Shown here: piece after piece, positions 32,336 to 45,100 of the stretch | Layout of the letters: each line of letters starts with the position of its first letter | Numbering within the stretch: position 1 is the stretch's first letter | Assembly (NCBI GenBank): GCA_963995505.1 | Contig: OZ023197.1 | Coordinates: 12,398,475-12,462,474, forward strand | Direction: 5' to 3' | Length of the DNA stretch: 64,000 nt | DNA from: Hypericum androsaemum | Taxonomy: Eukaryota > Streptophyta > Magnoliopsida > Malpighiales > Hypericaceae | The notes under the pieces: model-generated | What the model saw: only the letters and a program-made list of their open reading frames with translations | Databases searched by the model: none | What the model was told of the DNA's origin: nothing | Translations under genes and position numbers: made by a program

Positions 32336-33590
32336 TCAATTTTGGATAACACTTAAATCTGGAAATCCTTATTTATCTATAGCCTTTTCGTGGCTGTACA
32401 ACTTTTACTCGGTGCAGCAACTAATAAGACGACACATTTATCGATGCACGTCGTATAAAAGATCGTAAATAGTAGGTTTTAAATAAAGTGGTAGAGTTTC
32501 AACTTACTTATTTCCTTACTCATTTGTATTAAAGAAAAAGGGATTTAGATTGGGTCTCGAATGTTGGAGTGAAAGACACGCGGAAGCTCTTTTGCAAAAA
32601 AAGTTAAAACATAGGGACAAAAATGAAAAAAGTCTGCGAGCGGGGCAACGGATTATCGACAACTGGGCATGCTATTGTCGTAGCACACGGGCCATTATCA
32701 ATAATTGAGTTTGCCAGTGTCTTAACTGGAGCATGCCATTGTCAAAACCAGGGTTTGCCATTTTCGGTCCTTCAGTCTAAACGGTCTGGAATGACCCCTT
32801 CACTCTAAACCCAATCCACTACCAAGAAAAAGGTTTATTCACTTGCATCGATCTATGAAAGCGTTGTTCTTTGTTGAGAGAGTTTTAATACATTTTAAAT
32901 ATCTCAATCGGCTTGAATCTGGATTAGTCGGCCTAGTGGGTTCGGATACTAGATAGTTAAACCAAAAAAGTTAAACCAAAATATTTCGAATTCGGCCCAT
33001 TAAAAATACAACTATATTTTTTTGATAAGTAAATACAACTATATATTTGTTGGAAAATTTTTACCAACTTTCAAAAATTCCACCCGACTTAAACTACATT
33101 AATTATACTCAAACATTTATAACAGTGTTTGAACTACATATTACTAAAAGGCTGTATATATATATATCATATTTGCAAGCATATTGTACCTGATTATGTA
33201 CTCCAAATCTCACGCCAGATTGCTTAATCAAGACAACATGATCTCCATAAACCATTGATTTTTCAAAAAAATTCGGGAGAGAAAAATTATCTATAGAATT
33301 TACAATAAAATAAGAATTTCATAAAACTTATTCATTTAATATACCATGTAAAAAACTTTCTCTAAGAACCCTTATTTGAAGGACATTGTGAGTCAAACAT
33401 TGAAAAATTCGATGGCATTTAAAATATACATATAAAAATGCTACATAGGTTATTATTACCATCAATTGATAATTAAATTAATCATAAAATTTTACTTACT
33501 ATTTTTTGGTACGTAATTGAATAATTTAAGTTGAAGCCTACCTTAATATTATATCATATAAAATCTGACTTACTATTTAACTAAGCGGGA
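32336..33590. other. Intergenic region without a recognisable gene
   Basis: AT-rich. A 61-codon open frame at 32623 lies in sequence with internal repeats (GCATGCTATTGTCG, GCATGCCATTGTC) flanked by loose inverted ends (GATTGGGT...ACCCAATCC). It looks more like an eroded transposon than a gene. A fragment of the GATTAGTCG dispersed repeat is at 32920. Confidence 0.35.
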
Positions 33591-33734
33591 CCAGACCCCG
33601 AAATCGATCACAATTTTCAGCAATAAGGGGGATTTATTTGCGTGCGATCAACCCTCTTCTCGGCTCTTGTCCGTACCCAAAACCATCTCAGGTAACTAGG
33701 TTTCTCTCAATTCTCTAATTTTTTTCATTGATAA

Positions 33735-33990
33735 TCAGACCTCAACTTCACTTTGTTTGGCTCGCTGTTCATGAATCATGGCTATCAGAGCGGTTTGATC
33801 CCGTCCTCGCACGATGGCAAAGTTAAAGTCCGTGCACTCTTTGGTCCAATGGGTTTTGTTTGAGTTGGATATGACGATTCTAATTGTGCGACTTGGAGTA
33901 TTGGTTTCTTGCATAGTCCAAGGGCATTGGTCATGGATACTCTCTCCATTGGGATTTGTGTGATGTGGGTTTGAGTCAAAATCCAATCTT
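33735..33990 (+). mobile_element. LTR/primer-binding remnant in the leader intron of the small gene
   Basis: GGCTATCAGAGCGGTTTGATCCCGT (from about 33779) matches the 27167 locus (GGTATCAGAGCGGGTTGATCCCGT), followed by the shared TCGCAC...AAGTCAAAG-like and CCAATGG segments. It is degraded and without coding domains. Confidence 0.5.
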
Positions 33991-34802
33991 GTAACTTGTT
34001 AGGTGGAAATTGGTCTGGCCTGCTAATGCAGTATTGAGTTGATGGTTGATCAGCAGCTGGGTCAACCTGGGGTTTCCGGTTTGATTCTGTAGTATTCGTG
34101 GATAGGAAGCGAAAATCGCTTCGTGTTTTGCGTTATTGAGTTAATTGATGGATAGCAATTGGATTTGTAAACCGGTAATTGCTGTTGGCAATGTTGGATG
34201 ATTTTGTTTCATGGTCTGCAGTGGGAGTGTATGCTTTGGTATGTAGAGAAGGCTTAGAGGCCATGGCCGAGTCGAACCTCAAACTAGCTTCGAGAGATGA
34301 AAATTGAGTGGTTTGAAGCGGAAGTTGCTCTATGTGGCTGGAGAGTGTCGACAATGAGGTGGAGATCATGTTGCAGAATGAAGTTACAGGATGCACTCTA
34401 ATTGGTTCTTTCTCGCTTCTATGAATAATGGATCATGGATTATGCAGTGCATTGCACGAGGGGTATGATTCGGTATAAGAACTTGCGGTATGATGCATTC
34501 TCTGCCGAGGCTCGTTTGCATAGCTCTTCTTTCTCTAACCAAAACTTGAGGGACTGAGGCAACTAGGCAGCCGAATTATGGATACAAGTCGGGAGAACTA
34601 CTCGACTGCTCTTTGTGCGCTATTATCACATTTCTTTTACAAGTATTGTTTAGTGTACTGCGACTGAACTCTGGCTTAACGTGTGTTTGTTATTAGTTGG
34701 TAGCAATTATTTTATTAATCTTTTCAATGTAGTTCTACATGGAAGTTTCGTTCTCTTTACTCATACTTGGATCTGTTATACCAGGTCGAAGCAAAACTTG
34801 CA

Positions 34803-35403
34803 ATGAATATTGCTGTGTGGTGTTATCGGCCGGAAGAAGGGTTCAAGAAAGTCGTGGATGAAGGAATCAAGAAGAACTCAAGAAAGCTGTGAGTTGATCT
34901 TTCTTCCTTCGAGTTCCTAGCGTTTCATACTCTTCTCAACTTAGTCATGCATTGCACTTTTGATATATAACCTGGATAATTACCATGTTAGGGTGTGTCT
35001 TCTGGAGGCATGTTAAGCATTCGGAGGGAATTGTGTTTGAAAAATGGCATCGGCTCGTATTAGTAGCCTAGTCGATAACTTTGGAACAAAAGTTCGAACC
35101 CCTGCTTCTAAAATGTGAAGCAAAACCGCCAACTTTATGCAAATTATCTTTCTTCCTTCCTGCCATTGCATCTTTGTTTTTTTAGTGTGGACTCCTCGAA
35201 AGAAGAAGAACTAATCGGTTTTTTTCGCGACAGTCTGTCTCCTTGTCGAATCAAAGGTTAAACGGGATGTTTTGCTGGTGACATTTGAATGCTGATACTG
35301 TTTAGCCGTTCTGCATCATTGAATCGAGTCCGCGATCTCGCTATGCAGGCTAGATCCCGGAACGTGGAAGGAGACTGATGAGCAACATTCTTTGCTTGGA
35401 TAA
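34803..35403 (+). CDS. Candidate small spliced gene encoding a 46-residue protein
   Basis: Exon 34785-34888 (ATG at 34803) ends at a strong donor (AAAGCT|GTGAGTTG). It joins exon 35349-35403 after the acceptor CTATGCAG. The joined frame gives 46 residues starting MNIAVWCYRPEEGFKKVVDE, followed by a basic stretch and LLDPGTWKETDEQHSLLG, then TAA. A probable non-coding first exon ends near 33697 (CCATCTCAG|GTAACT). Without splicing the frame would stop after 29 codons. There is no signal peptide or membrane segment; the protein is small, soluble and mixed-charge. I do not recognise the family. Support comes from the three matched splice sites and the codon-like composition, with no homologue in view. 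Confidence 0.55.
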
Positions 35404-36016
35404 TTGCTTCACATTCGAACCAGATCTCATTCTTCAAACCAGTAAGTCCATGGCTCTTCCTTTACACGCCTAGCAGTAGCTGGTTAGCTTCTTTCTGTGC
35501 ATTAGCTGGCTTTTCTCCAAAAGTTGCAGAAAGTTTCAATCCAACGGCTTCCCGGTCAGGTATATTTTTGAAATGTGTAATAAAATGGTGACTTCAAATT
35601 GAGTTTTGGACCGATGTTTTTAAAAACCGATACAAATTTACTTTCATTTCCGACGAGTTGGACCGCTAGTTGGAACATAGGTTTTTTAAAGTATTAATTA
35701 TATTTAGCATCAAAATATCAAATAATTCGAAATATCCTTTAATCTTATTGCAAAGTTTAACAATTACTATTATCAAAATTTAATTTTTTCACTTTTAATC
35801 ATAGCAAATCTTTAAACATCATTTAAAAAAATAAATTTTGGTAATTTGATATGGATTGTGGTCCAATCGGGTGAATTGCCGGCCAACGACATTGACTATT
35901 GGTCCAAATGCTTTAGATTTTGGTATAACAATGACCCGAAGAGACTGCGTTTTTTAAAACAAAACAAATATTAAAACGGGTTTTCATTTTCAAACCCATT
36001 TGTATTATGAAATTTG
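35404..36016. other. 3' flank of the small gene and a probable diverged hAT-type MITE
   Basis: Positions about 35612-35962 start GATGTTTTTAAAAACCG and end GCGTTTTTTAAAAC. They contain GGACCG/GGTCC motifs like the clear element at 36017, but I found no target duplication. No coding sequence is seen. Confidence 0.4.
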
Positions 36017-36479
36017 CATGGTTTTAAAAAACGACCCGGAGGCCGACCCGGGATTTCTCCCGTCCTCCGGGTCGGCCGGTCAGACCAGGCGAACTATCGG
36101 TCGGACCAAAATTTTTTATTTTTAAATATTTTAAATAATATATATATGTAGGTTAAAATATACTTATTTTCCATACAAAAAAAAGTAGACTTAATATTTT
36201 ATCTCTCCACTCTATAAATCTATTTATTTATTTATTTATTATTTTATAAATTTGTCAAATCAATTTTTTTCCTCGAAAACTACAAAAAAAGTCAATTTCG
36301 CCTATTTTTTACTAACCGGGTTCGACCGGTCAGGATGGACCTCAAAATCGGCCGGTCTGACCAGATTTGGTTCGGTTAGTACAGACCCCGGTCAAAAGCT
36401 TAAAAACGACATGGTCTAAGGCCCATTTCGCGGTCGAATCGGTCGAACCACCGGTCGGACCGCGTTTTTTAAAACCATG
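36017..36479. mobile_element. hAT-like MITE, 463 bp, with 8-bp target duplication
   Basis: The ends are CATGGTTTTAAAAAACG and its complement CGTTTTTTAAAACCATG. Flanks are GAAATTTG at 36009-36016 and 36480-36487, a perfect 8-bp duplication. The interior carries inverted GGTCGGACC/GGCCGGTC motifs (for example 36063-36112 against 36328-36362 and 36431-36472), so a long single strand could fold. It has no open frame of its own. Confidence 0.88.
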
Positions 36480-36487
36480 GAAATTTG

Positions 36488-37572
36488 CCCAAGGTGAACA
36501 GGTTAGGAAACTATTTAGACGGAATTTCTGTTTTATTTTCCTAACTGCATTTCCCACTTTACCCTTCCAATTTTGCCGGGAAATCTTCCCCCCACAACTT
36601 CGGGTCTAATTACGCCTTTGGTCATGGATCTTTCCCGGAAAGTCAATTGGAGACGAACTACTTTAGTTTTTTCAATTTCATCCCCCGCTCATTAATTGAG
36701 ACAATATATTTTTCCCACCAATATGCGTTAGAATTTCAGATGAAGAGTCGGTGTCCTTTGGTGTAACTGGTCACACGTACGTTACATGAAATTTAATAAT
36801 GCCACCTATCAATTTCAGAAAATCATCATCCAGATTTGACCATTGTAATAAAAGCCCAAAAAAAAATTTCAACTTTCATTTTGTTGTTTTGATACCACTA
36901 CAGTACTTGTCAGAATGATCAATTCATATTTAAGTCGAATAAAATTTTTACATTCTCAATTGCTAGAAATTTTTTTTAAAAAAAGTTATTCGAATATCCT
37001 TTAACCCCCGATACGTCACAAATTTCCCACATACCCAAAATCGTCATTCAGAACCTCCAAAATATCCGCTCCCTTGACACTCTCTTCTATATCTGTACAC
37101 CACGACAAAGACCGATCAAGACCGTCCATTTTTTCGATCCAACGGCTCTTGGTTACCCCACCATAAACCCTAATCTCCACTAACGAAAGAAACCGTCTTT
37201 TCCCGCCTCCAATTCTCTTTTCCCCCCACCTCTCAAAGATCCAATCTTTTTCTAGACCCTTCTCCTAATTCTTAAAAAAGATGGATTCTTTTCACTTTTT
37301 CTTGCCAATTAAGATTCTTCTTCTCTTGGGGTTGGACTATTAAAGTTGGAATCTTGAACTCGTTAGGGCCGAGTTCTTAGGACCCAGTTCGACTCAGTGA
37401 CGCGTCGTCGTTTTAGATCGTAACTGAATGCTCCCCTTTGACGGGATAGCGTAAAGTTTGAGGCTTTGTCTGAGGGGGGCTGGGTGAGTCGACTCGGGGG
37501 TGACTCGGCGGCGACTCAGTGGGCCGGGGGAGGGGTAAGATCGATTCCCGGGCTCGTTTTGGGGCGGCTGCA
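36488..37572. other. Upstream region and leader of the EPCR-like gene
   Basis: AT-rich to about 37000, then a pyrimidine-rich stretch (CTCTCTTCTATATC, TTTTCCCCCCACC) and a GC-richer leader from 37330 to the ATG. There is no coding sequence. The leader has several GACTCGG/GACTCAG repeats (37382-37520). Confidence 0.4.
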
Positions 37573-40570
37573 ATGCCGTCTGTTGGGGGTATGCGGCGGA
37601 CTAGGGTGTTCGGGCTTGTGAAGGGGGTCGATGGGGCCCGCGTGCTGCGCTCGGGGAGACTGCTGTGGCTGGAGCCCGGCGAGTGCAAGCCGAGGAAGCC
37701 CGTGGGGGACGGGGAGGACGGACTGTCCAAGACGAACAACGGAAAGAATGCGAAGGGTTATTCGGGGAGAAGTGGTTCTGTGAAGGGGAAGGAGAATGGA
37801 TGGACCCACATTTCCAAACCAAAGCAGTTGCTGGCAGTTGCCAGCAAGGCTATGCCCGCGGCTCCAACCCGGGTACTTAGTAGCAGTAGGGATGTCGTTG
37901 ATGAAAAGAAGAGGATGTTTGTCAAAGTTTATACTAGAAAGAGGAAGAGGGGCAGTGATTCCATGAATGGTATTCGGGTTTCTCGAAGACAGAGGATTAT
38001 GAGCGAGCAACAGCTCTGCTTCTCTGTTGTCACGGAGGGTGGTTTGTCTTGTGTCAATGGGCTCGGGCAGTTGCTTGTCTCGGTTTTGTTTTACATGAAG
38101 ACAGTCGGATTGAGGCTGTCTTTGCTGGGGGCTTTCTTGTTGTCCGAGCCAGTTTGCAGTGCTTTTGGTTCGATTGGAATTCGTTTCTCGTGGGTAAGTT
38201 TTGTTTCTACATGTGATATCACATTCCAGTGCCTCTTAGTTTATTGTTGTTGTCATACTGACTTGCTCTTTGGTCTTGATCTATTTTTTTAACCTTCAGG
38301 ACCCTCCGCTGAATAGAATTGGAGTTTGCAAGCTTTTTGATGCCCTTCAGCTTGTGCCCCTGTTCAATGTCGATTTTTCATGTATTCCTTCCTGCTTCTT
38401 GTATATGCATCTCCATCTGGTTTTTAGAGTGAAGAGTCTATCGTTTGAACATGTAAATAACTTGTTGGATGATGATGACGACGACGATGACGATCATCCC
38501 TATGACTGCCTGAGAGATAGTGAAGTAGATAAGTCATCCATGTGGGTCAAGAATGAGTCATCTGACAGAAAAGCTAGCTTGCAAGAAGCTGATACTACTA
38601 GAGGCAAGGTTGCACATCCATCTGTTAGAGCTTCCAAATTAGTTGGCCGGAGCCGACAATTGAGAAACAATATAGGCTCTCATGGTATTCAGAAAACGAG
38701 GAGCTCTTTGAGACGGAAGAGAGCTGGGGGTCATATTGTTGGCTTGCAGAATGCCAGTGGTTGCATAGTCTTAGCTCTACCCCATAGTGGCAACAGCTTT
38801 GTTTCCTGTCCTGTAATTTCTAAGAATGGATCTGTTCGGAGCTCTGTAACCACACGATCTGCAGGCAATGGCAAAAAGCCAAGAATTAACTCGGAACTGG
38901 GTACTGTCAAGTTATGCTCTACTTTGGCCAAGTTGGTTCAGGATTCTGTCAAATCAAAATCTGCTTCTCCGAAATCAAGGTTGGTTCAGGATTGTGTCAA
39001 ATCAGTGTCTGCTTCTCCGAAATCATCCCAGGTTTCTGTTAAATCAAACAATGCCTTGCATAAATTGGCCGAGGATTCTGTTGAGTCAAATCTTGCTTTG
39101 GTTAAATCAGCACTGGATTCTATAAAGAGTTCTTCTAGTTGCTCTGCCAATTTGCTCATCGTAGAAGCTGATAGATGTTATAGGATAGCAGGGGTCACCA
39201 TTGTGCAAGAAGTGTCAAACTTGAATGACTGGGTGCTTGTTGTGAAGAAAGATGACAGAACCTTTTGCAGTCATTCGGCACAGAAGTCCATGAAGCCTTG
39301 TTCTTTTAACCGTGTTACACATGATGTGATATGGACAACAGATGAGACTTGGAAGTTGGAGTTTCCTAATCGGCAGGATTGGTTTATTTTCAAGGAGCTC
39401 TACAAGGAATGTGGTGATCGCAATAATGTGCCTACTATGACACCTAAGGTTATCCCTGTGCCTGGAGTTCATGAAGTTCCTGATTATGAGGATACCTGCC
39501 GTGCTTCCTTCTGCCGGCCAGATTCTTACCTATCTGTAGACAGTAGTGAAGTGGCAAGAGCTTTAGCAAGAAAGTGTGCAAATTATGACTTGGACTCTGA
39601 GGACGAGGAATGGTTGAATAGTTTCGACTACAACTCCGCGGGAGAGAATGAGAGTAAAGAGATTCTTTCTGAGGATAAATTCGAATTGATGATTGATACC
39701 TTTGAAAAGGCATTTTATTGCAATCCGGATGATTTTATGGATGAGAAAGCCGCTGCATGTCTTTGCAAAGAGATTGCTGAGAAGGAAGTGGTTGAAGTTG
39801 TTTACAATTACTGGATGAAGAAACGGAAGGAAAAACGATCGACCCTTCTGCGAGTTTTTCAGGTACAATAGTATTCTTGTCTAGTTACTCCTGAATTTTC
39901 ATTGATAATAGCACCATCACGGTTAGTTTATTGAATCCGCGATGCACTTTTTTCTTATTTAGTTTGCTCAGAGAAATGCCAGTTAGAAATGCTAACGCTA
40001 GAATAGTTTAAGAGGCAAACTTTTGCGTCTTATGCTTCCCGTCCTGAGTATCTTGATGCTTCCTGTCCTGAGAATCTTGATGCGCCTTTCTCACCGAGAT
40101 ATGCGGTTACTTTGCAGGGGCATCAACCAAAGAGAGCTCCAGTGATTCCAAAACCTGCTTTTCGGAAAAAGAGGTCTTTTAAGCGACAGCCTAGCCTAAT
40201 TGGGAGAGGCAAGCAGCCAAGTCTTTTGCAAGGTAAGCTCATCGGCGGGGAAGTCAACAACTTCAGATATTCATGGCAAGGAGGACTTCAATCTTTCGGC
40301 ATGCTTCTTCATTTGCCTGCAGCAACGGCAGCCGAGCATGATGCTCTGCAAGAGCAGAATGCTGCACAAAAGGTAGACGAAGCAAAAGAGTCTGCCAAAA
40401 GATGCGTAGAATCTGCTATCGAGAAACGTCAAAGAGCTCAACTGCTTATGGAGAATGCCAATCTGGCGGTCTACAAGGCGGTAATTGCACTTAAGATTGC
40501 GGAATCCGCGTCTTGCACTGGTGCAGCAGTAGATGTTACTGCCACTTGTGACATTGATTGGCAGATGTAG
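37573..40570 (+). CDS. Enhancer of polycomb-related protein (EPCR, PEAT complex type)
   Basis: Four exons (37573-38193, 38300-39862, 40118-40232, 40323-40570) encode 848 residues. The N-terminus MPSVGGMRRTRVFGLVKGVD and RVLRSGR are typical of the large plant enhancer-of-polycomb-like proteins (At4g32620/At5g04670, EPCR1/2), known partners of PWWP, ARID and TRB proteins in the PEAT heterochromatin complex. The conserved EPL region near YDLDSEDEEWLNSF and the helical tail with KRQRAQLLMENANLAVYKA follow. Odd points: nine consecutive Asp codons at about 38468-38496, and a tandem VQDSVKS-SASPKS repeat (38933-39030). The last intron is exactly 90 bases and open in frame, so its retention would simply add 30 residues. 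The NuA4 subunit EPL1 is shorter and less likely. Confidence 0.85.
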
Positions 40571-42152
40571 GAATTCTTCGAATCATCTATAATCGAAAAA
40601 AAAGGAATCTAATTCGAACCAAAAGAGAGCTATTTATAGCTGGGGAAGATAGGATGTGGGATGGATTACAGCTTCATGGCTGTTTTTGAAAAGCCTTTGG
40701 AGGAGGGAGCACCTTTTGAGTACTGTTATCTTCTTTTTCTGTATAGGTCACTGAATGTACATTGTTGTACTCCTGTATGACCTTTCACCAAATATTTTAC
40801 CAGGAATTTGGGTTAGGTTTCCTCAGAAAGAAAATAGTAAAAAAAGGGAAAAATCTTGCAGCATTTCTTCTGTTTGCCTTTTAAGATCGTTTGAAGTATA
40901 CCAGGTCTTTTTCCTCTTTGGATGAGAATGGCCAATGATATGATCTTAGTTAATGTCTAGTAATTCAGGTTTGAGTTTCACATAATTTTTGAATTGTGGT
41001 AGTGTTCATCTAAACTACATTTAGTTCATGTCGTTATTTCTGCTTCGAGTGGGGAATACGTTTGATAAAATAATTTCTCGTCTTACAACATATATGTTGC
41101 ATTCTCAAAATTTGAATTAGTTTAACTAGAATAATTTTGCTTATTTAGGGCCAAGTGAATTTGAGCCCTTTGACTTGTGCATATTGTCTACCAAAAATTT
41201 CCAAGTCATGGTTTAACCCATCATAAAAAATTCCCAAGTCAACTCCTACATGGTAACTTTATTTTTTGAGAAATTACATAGTAACTTAATGCAACAGTTT
41301 ACAAGCCAACTTCTACATGGTTACTTAATACTTGGTCAGCCGAAATGTAACTATCCGGAAACGATTCAAACATCGATTAATTAGTGCCGTGAATACACGG
41401 ACACAATATATATCAACCAACAAAAAAAACTTAATGCTTAGTATTCTAAAAGAGCACCTACTCTCCTCTTTTGTGTCTATGAATCCACTTAATATATAAC
41501 ACACGTCCTTAAAATCATCAAGAAATCATCGGTCTTAACGAAATTAAGACACTTAAGGGATAAGTAAACCAACTGTTGAAGACCCACAAATATCCTTACT
41601 TGGAACCCAACAAAATAAAAAAAAGAAAAATTTGCGGCTTGGTATTTTTTTTTTGACTAATGGGTCCGGATTGGACCAAACAGAACGTGCTCGAAATGAG
41701 CATCTTTAGTGTAGTTGGCACCTCAAGCCATGTTGGCTTTCCTAGAGCTGTAACGTTGTAAACTAGGAATGACCAACTTTTTTTTCTTTCCTAATCTATC
41801 ATGGTCGAGCATTGTCGAGTGCTATTCAACAAGTGACTCTCCAATAATATCTTATACATTTGCAAGACTTAGACTCGAGACTAAGAGAATCCAAGCGGTA
41901 ACCGCTTGGACCAACCGCTATCGATAGGAATGACCAATTCTATGATCTGAGACAAGCTGTATACAGGACAAATTTCTGAATAAATGTTTCAACTTCCTAC
42001 AAGCTCTTCAAATTCCATTGCTTGTCACCTTTAGGACAGCCATTCCTGCAAAGCCACCTTCACCAATTTATCCTGTTTATGTATATATACCAACAGCCTC
42101 AAGAAGTGGATGTCCAAACCATAGTTCAAGTGTTAGGCTTGGAGAAGGCGAC
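40571..42152. other. Intergenic region between EPCR-like and ABCG genes
   Basis: Includes the 3' UTR of the upstream gene and, near 42010-42150, the probable leader of the ABCG gene (the frame is open from 42018 but a normal family N-terminus starts at 42153). AT-rich, with no recognisable element between. Confidence 0.45.
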
Positions 42153-45100
42153 ATGGATGGTATTCTAGCTGGAGATGGCCTTGCAAGGTCGATGAGATCG
42201 CTTAGCACGCGGCAGCTGAGCAGGCGAGGGAGCGTGGCCGCATCGGCAAGCGTGAGAGGCTTCGCCTCGGCCAGCATCCGCGAGGTGTGGGGCAACCAAG
42301 GCGATGCATTTCAGAAGAGTTCGAGGGAGGAGGACGACGAGGAGGAGCTTAAATGGGCCGCGTTGGAGAAGCTTCCGACGTATGATCGCATCAGGAAAGG
42401 GATCCTGAAGCAAGTCCTGGAGGATGGGAAGGTTGGCTTTGAGCAGGTTGAGATTGCCAATCTTGATGTGCAGAACAAGAAGCAGCTCATGGAGAGCTTG
42501 CTCAAGGTCGTCGAGGAGGACAACGAGCGGTTTCTTATCCGGCTTAAGGAAAGGATTGACAGGTTCTAGCTTCTGCTCTTCCTGTTGATTATGTTTGTCT
42601 TTGAGAACTTCTTCTCAAGCCATCTAATCTAATCTTCTTTTGTATGTTATTCACATAAGGGTTGGAATCGACCTACCGAAGATCGAAGTCCGGTTTGAGA
42701 ATTTATCAGCAGAAGGAGATGCATTTGTTGGAACCAGGGCACTTCCAACCCTTCTCAACGCCACCTTGAATGCATTTGAGGTGCATTCTTCAGGCCTTCC
42801 CGTGTCATTTCGCGTATCCGAACAAGGACTTCTGATCCTCTGCTGATAATGCTTCTCATGTCCTTTCGATTTTGATGCACAGGGAGTCCTCGGATTTCTT
42901 AGAATCTTCCCATCTAAGAAAAGGGTAGTCCAGATTCTCCATGATGTTAGCGGCATAGCGAAACCGTGCAGGTAACTTCTATACCAAGGATCATATACAT
43001 CTCGGAACTTTGTATCTTCAATAGTCTTTATGATATTTGTTTCTCTGCAGAATGACACTGCTTCTAGGACCTCCAGGATCAGGAAAGACTACATTGCTCA
43101 AGGCGGTCGCCGGGAAATCGGAGAAAGATCTGAGGGTATCAGGAAAAGTCACTTACTGCGGCCACGAGCTGAGGGAGTTTGTTCCTCAGAGAACATGTGC
43201 TTACATAAGCCAGCATGATCTTCACCACGGTGAGATGACGGTAAGGGAGACGCTGGATTTCTCGGGGCGTTGCTTAGGAGTCGGGGAAAGGTACGAAATG
43301 CTGGTAGAGTTGGCTAGAAGGGAGAAAGAATCCGGGGTGAAACCTGATCCTGAGATAGATGCATTCATGAAGGCAATTGCAGTGGCAGGCCAGAAAACCA
43401 GTCTAGTCACCGACTACGTTCTCAAGGTTTCTTCCCGTCCAATGTTCAATCTTTATCCGCGTCGTAGTTCGAGTTTCAGAAGATTTACTAGCTAGTTCTC
43501 TGTTGCAGCTTCTTGGTTTAGATATCTGCTCAGACATAATGGTGGGAGATGAAATGAGGAGGGGAATATCTGGTGGTCAAAAGAAACGCGTCACGACCGG
43601 TATGAATGATGATTATAAGTGCCTTTGGCCCGTCTTCTTCGAGGGACTAACGAGCTAGTTTGTTGCGATTTGAGCAGGGGAGATGTTGGCCGGACCGGCG
43701 AAAGTGTTCTTCATGGATGAAATATCAACTGGCTTGGATAGTTCCACAACTTTCCAAATTGTCAGGTTCATGAGGCAAATGGTTCACATCATGGATGTGT
43801 CCATGATCATCTCTCTTCTGCAACCTGCACCAGAAACATATGATCTCTTTGATGACATTATCGTACTCTCCGAGGGGCAGATCATTTACCAAGGCCCGCG
43901 AGAGCACGTACTCGAATTCTTCGAGTGCGTCGGATTCAAGTGTCCTGATAGGAAAGGAGTTGCAGATTTCTTGCAGGAGGTGACTTCCAAGATGGACCAG
44001 GAGCAGTACTGGTGCAAGAAGGACCAACCTTATCGGTACATCTCGGTGCACGAGTTTGTTACTTGCTTCAAGTCCTTCCATGTAGGCCAGAAGATCTTCG
44101 AAGAGCTTCGAGTTCCTTACGACAAGTCCAGCGCCCATCCGGCTGCACTAGTGAAGGAGAAGTACGGCCTGTCGAAATATGAACTCTTCAGGGCAAATTT
44201 CTCGAGGGAGTGGCTGCTGATGAAGCGGAATTCCTTCCTCTACATCTTCAAGACAACTCAGATCACTATCATGTCGATAATCGCCATGACAGTGTTTCTG
44301 AGAACCGAAATGAAAGTTGAAACCGCGAAGGATGGAGGAAAGTTCTATGGTGCATTGTTCTTCAGTCTCATCAATGTGATGTTCAACGGTATGGCAGAGA
44401 TGGCACTGACCATGTTCCGGCTTCCCGTGTTCTACAAGCAGAGAGACTTCAATTTCTATCCGGCTTGGGCCTTTGCACTGCCAATTTGGGTGCTCAGGAT
44501 CCCAGTCTCTCTGATGGAGTCAGGAATTTGGGTCATCCTGACTTATTACACCATCGGATTTGCTCCTGCTCCTAGCAGGTACGATCCGAGTGCCAACTAG
44601 TAAGCTACTTCGATCTTCTTACGCGTTCGCTAACCGATTCTGCAATGATCATCAGGTTCTTCAAGCAGTTTCTAGCATTCTTCAGTGTGCATCAGATGGC
44701 GCTTTCGCTGTTCCGTTTCATTTCTGCTGTAGGCAGAACAGAAGTGATCGCGAACACGCTTGGAACCTTCAGCTTGCTCGTGATCTTCGTCCTCGGCGGT
44801 TTTATTGTAATAAAAGGTAAATTATCTTCTTGATTATGCAGAAGACACTGGACTATTGATACCGATGTAATGTCCTCCGAATCTGCAGATGACATTGGAC
44901 CATTTATGATCTGGGGCTACTATGTCTCTCCGATGATGTACGGGCAGAACGCCATAGCCATCAATGAGTTTCTCGACGAAAGATGGGCAATAGTAAGGCG
45001 CCATACCGCTATATACGTTCGACAGTTAGACCCGGCCTGGACCGTCTTCTTCGCTTCGGTTACACTCAACTCTGCTTGCTGTTTTCTTGATGCAGCCGAA

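Noticed and set aside
32623..32808. 61-codon open frame with Cys/His residues
   Set aside because: Sits in repeat-like sequence with loose inverted ends; no family resemblance and no regulatory context.
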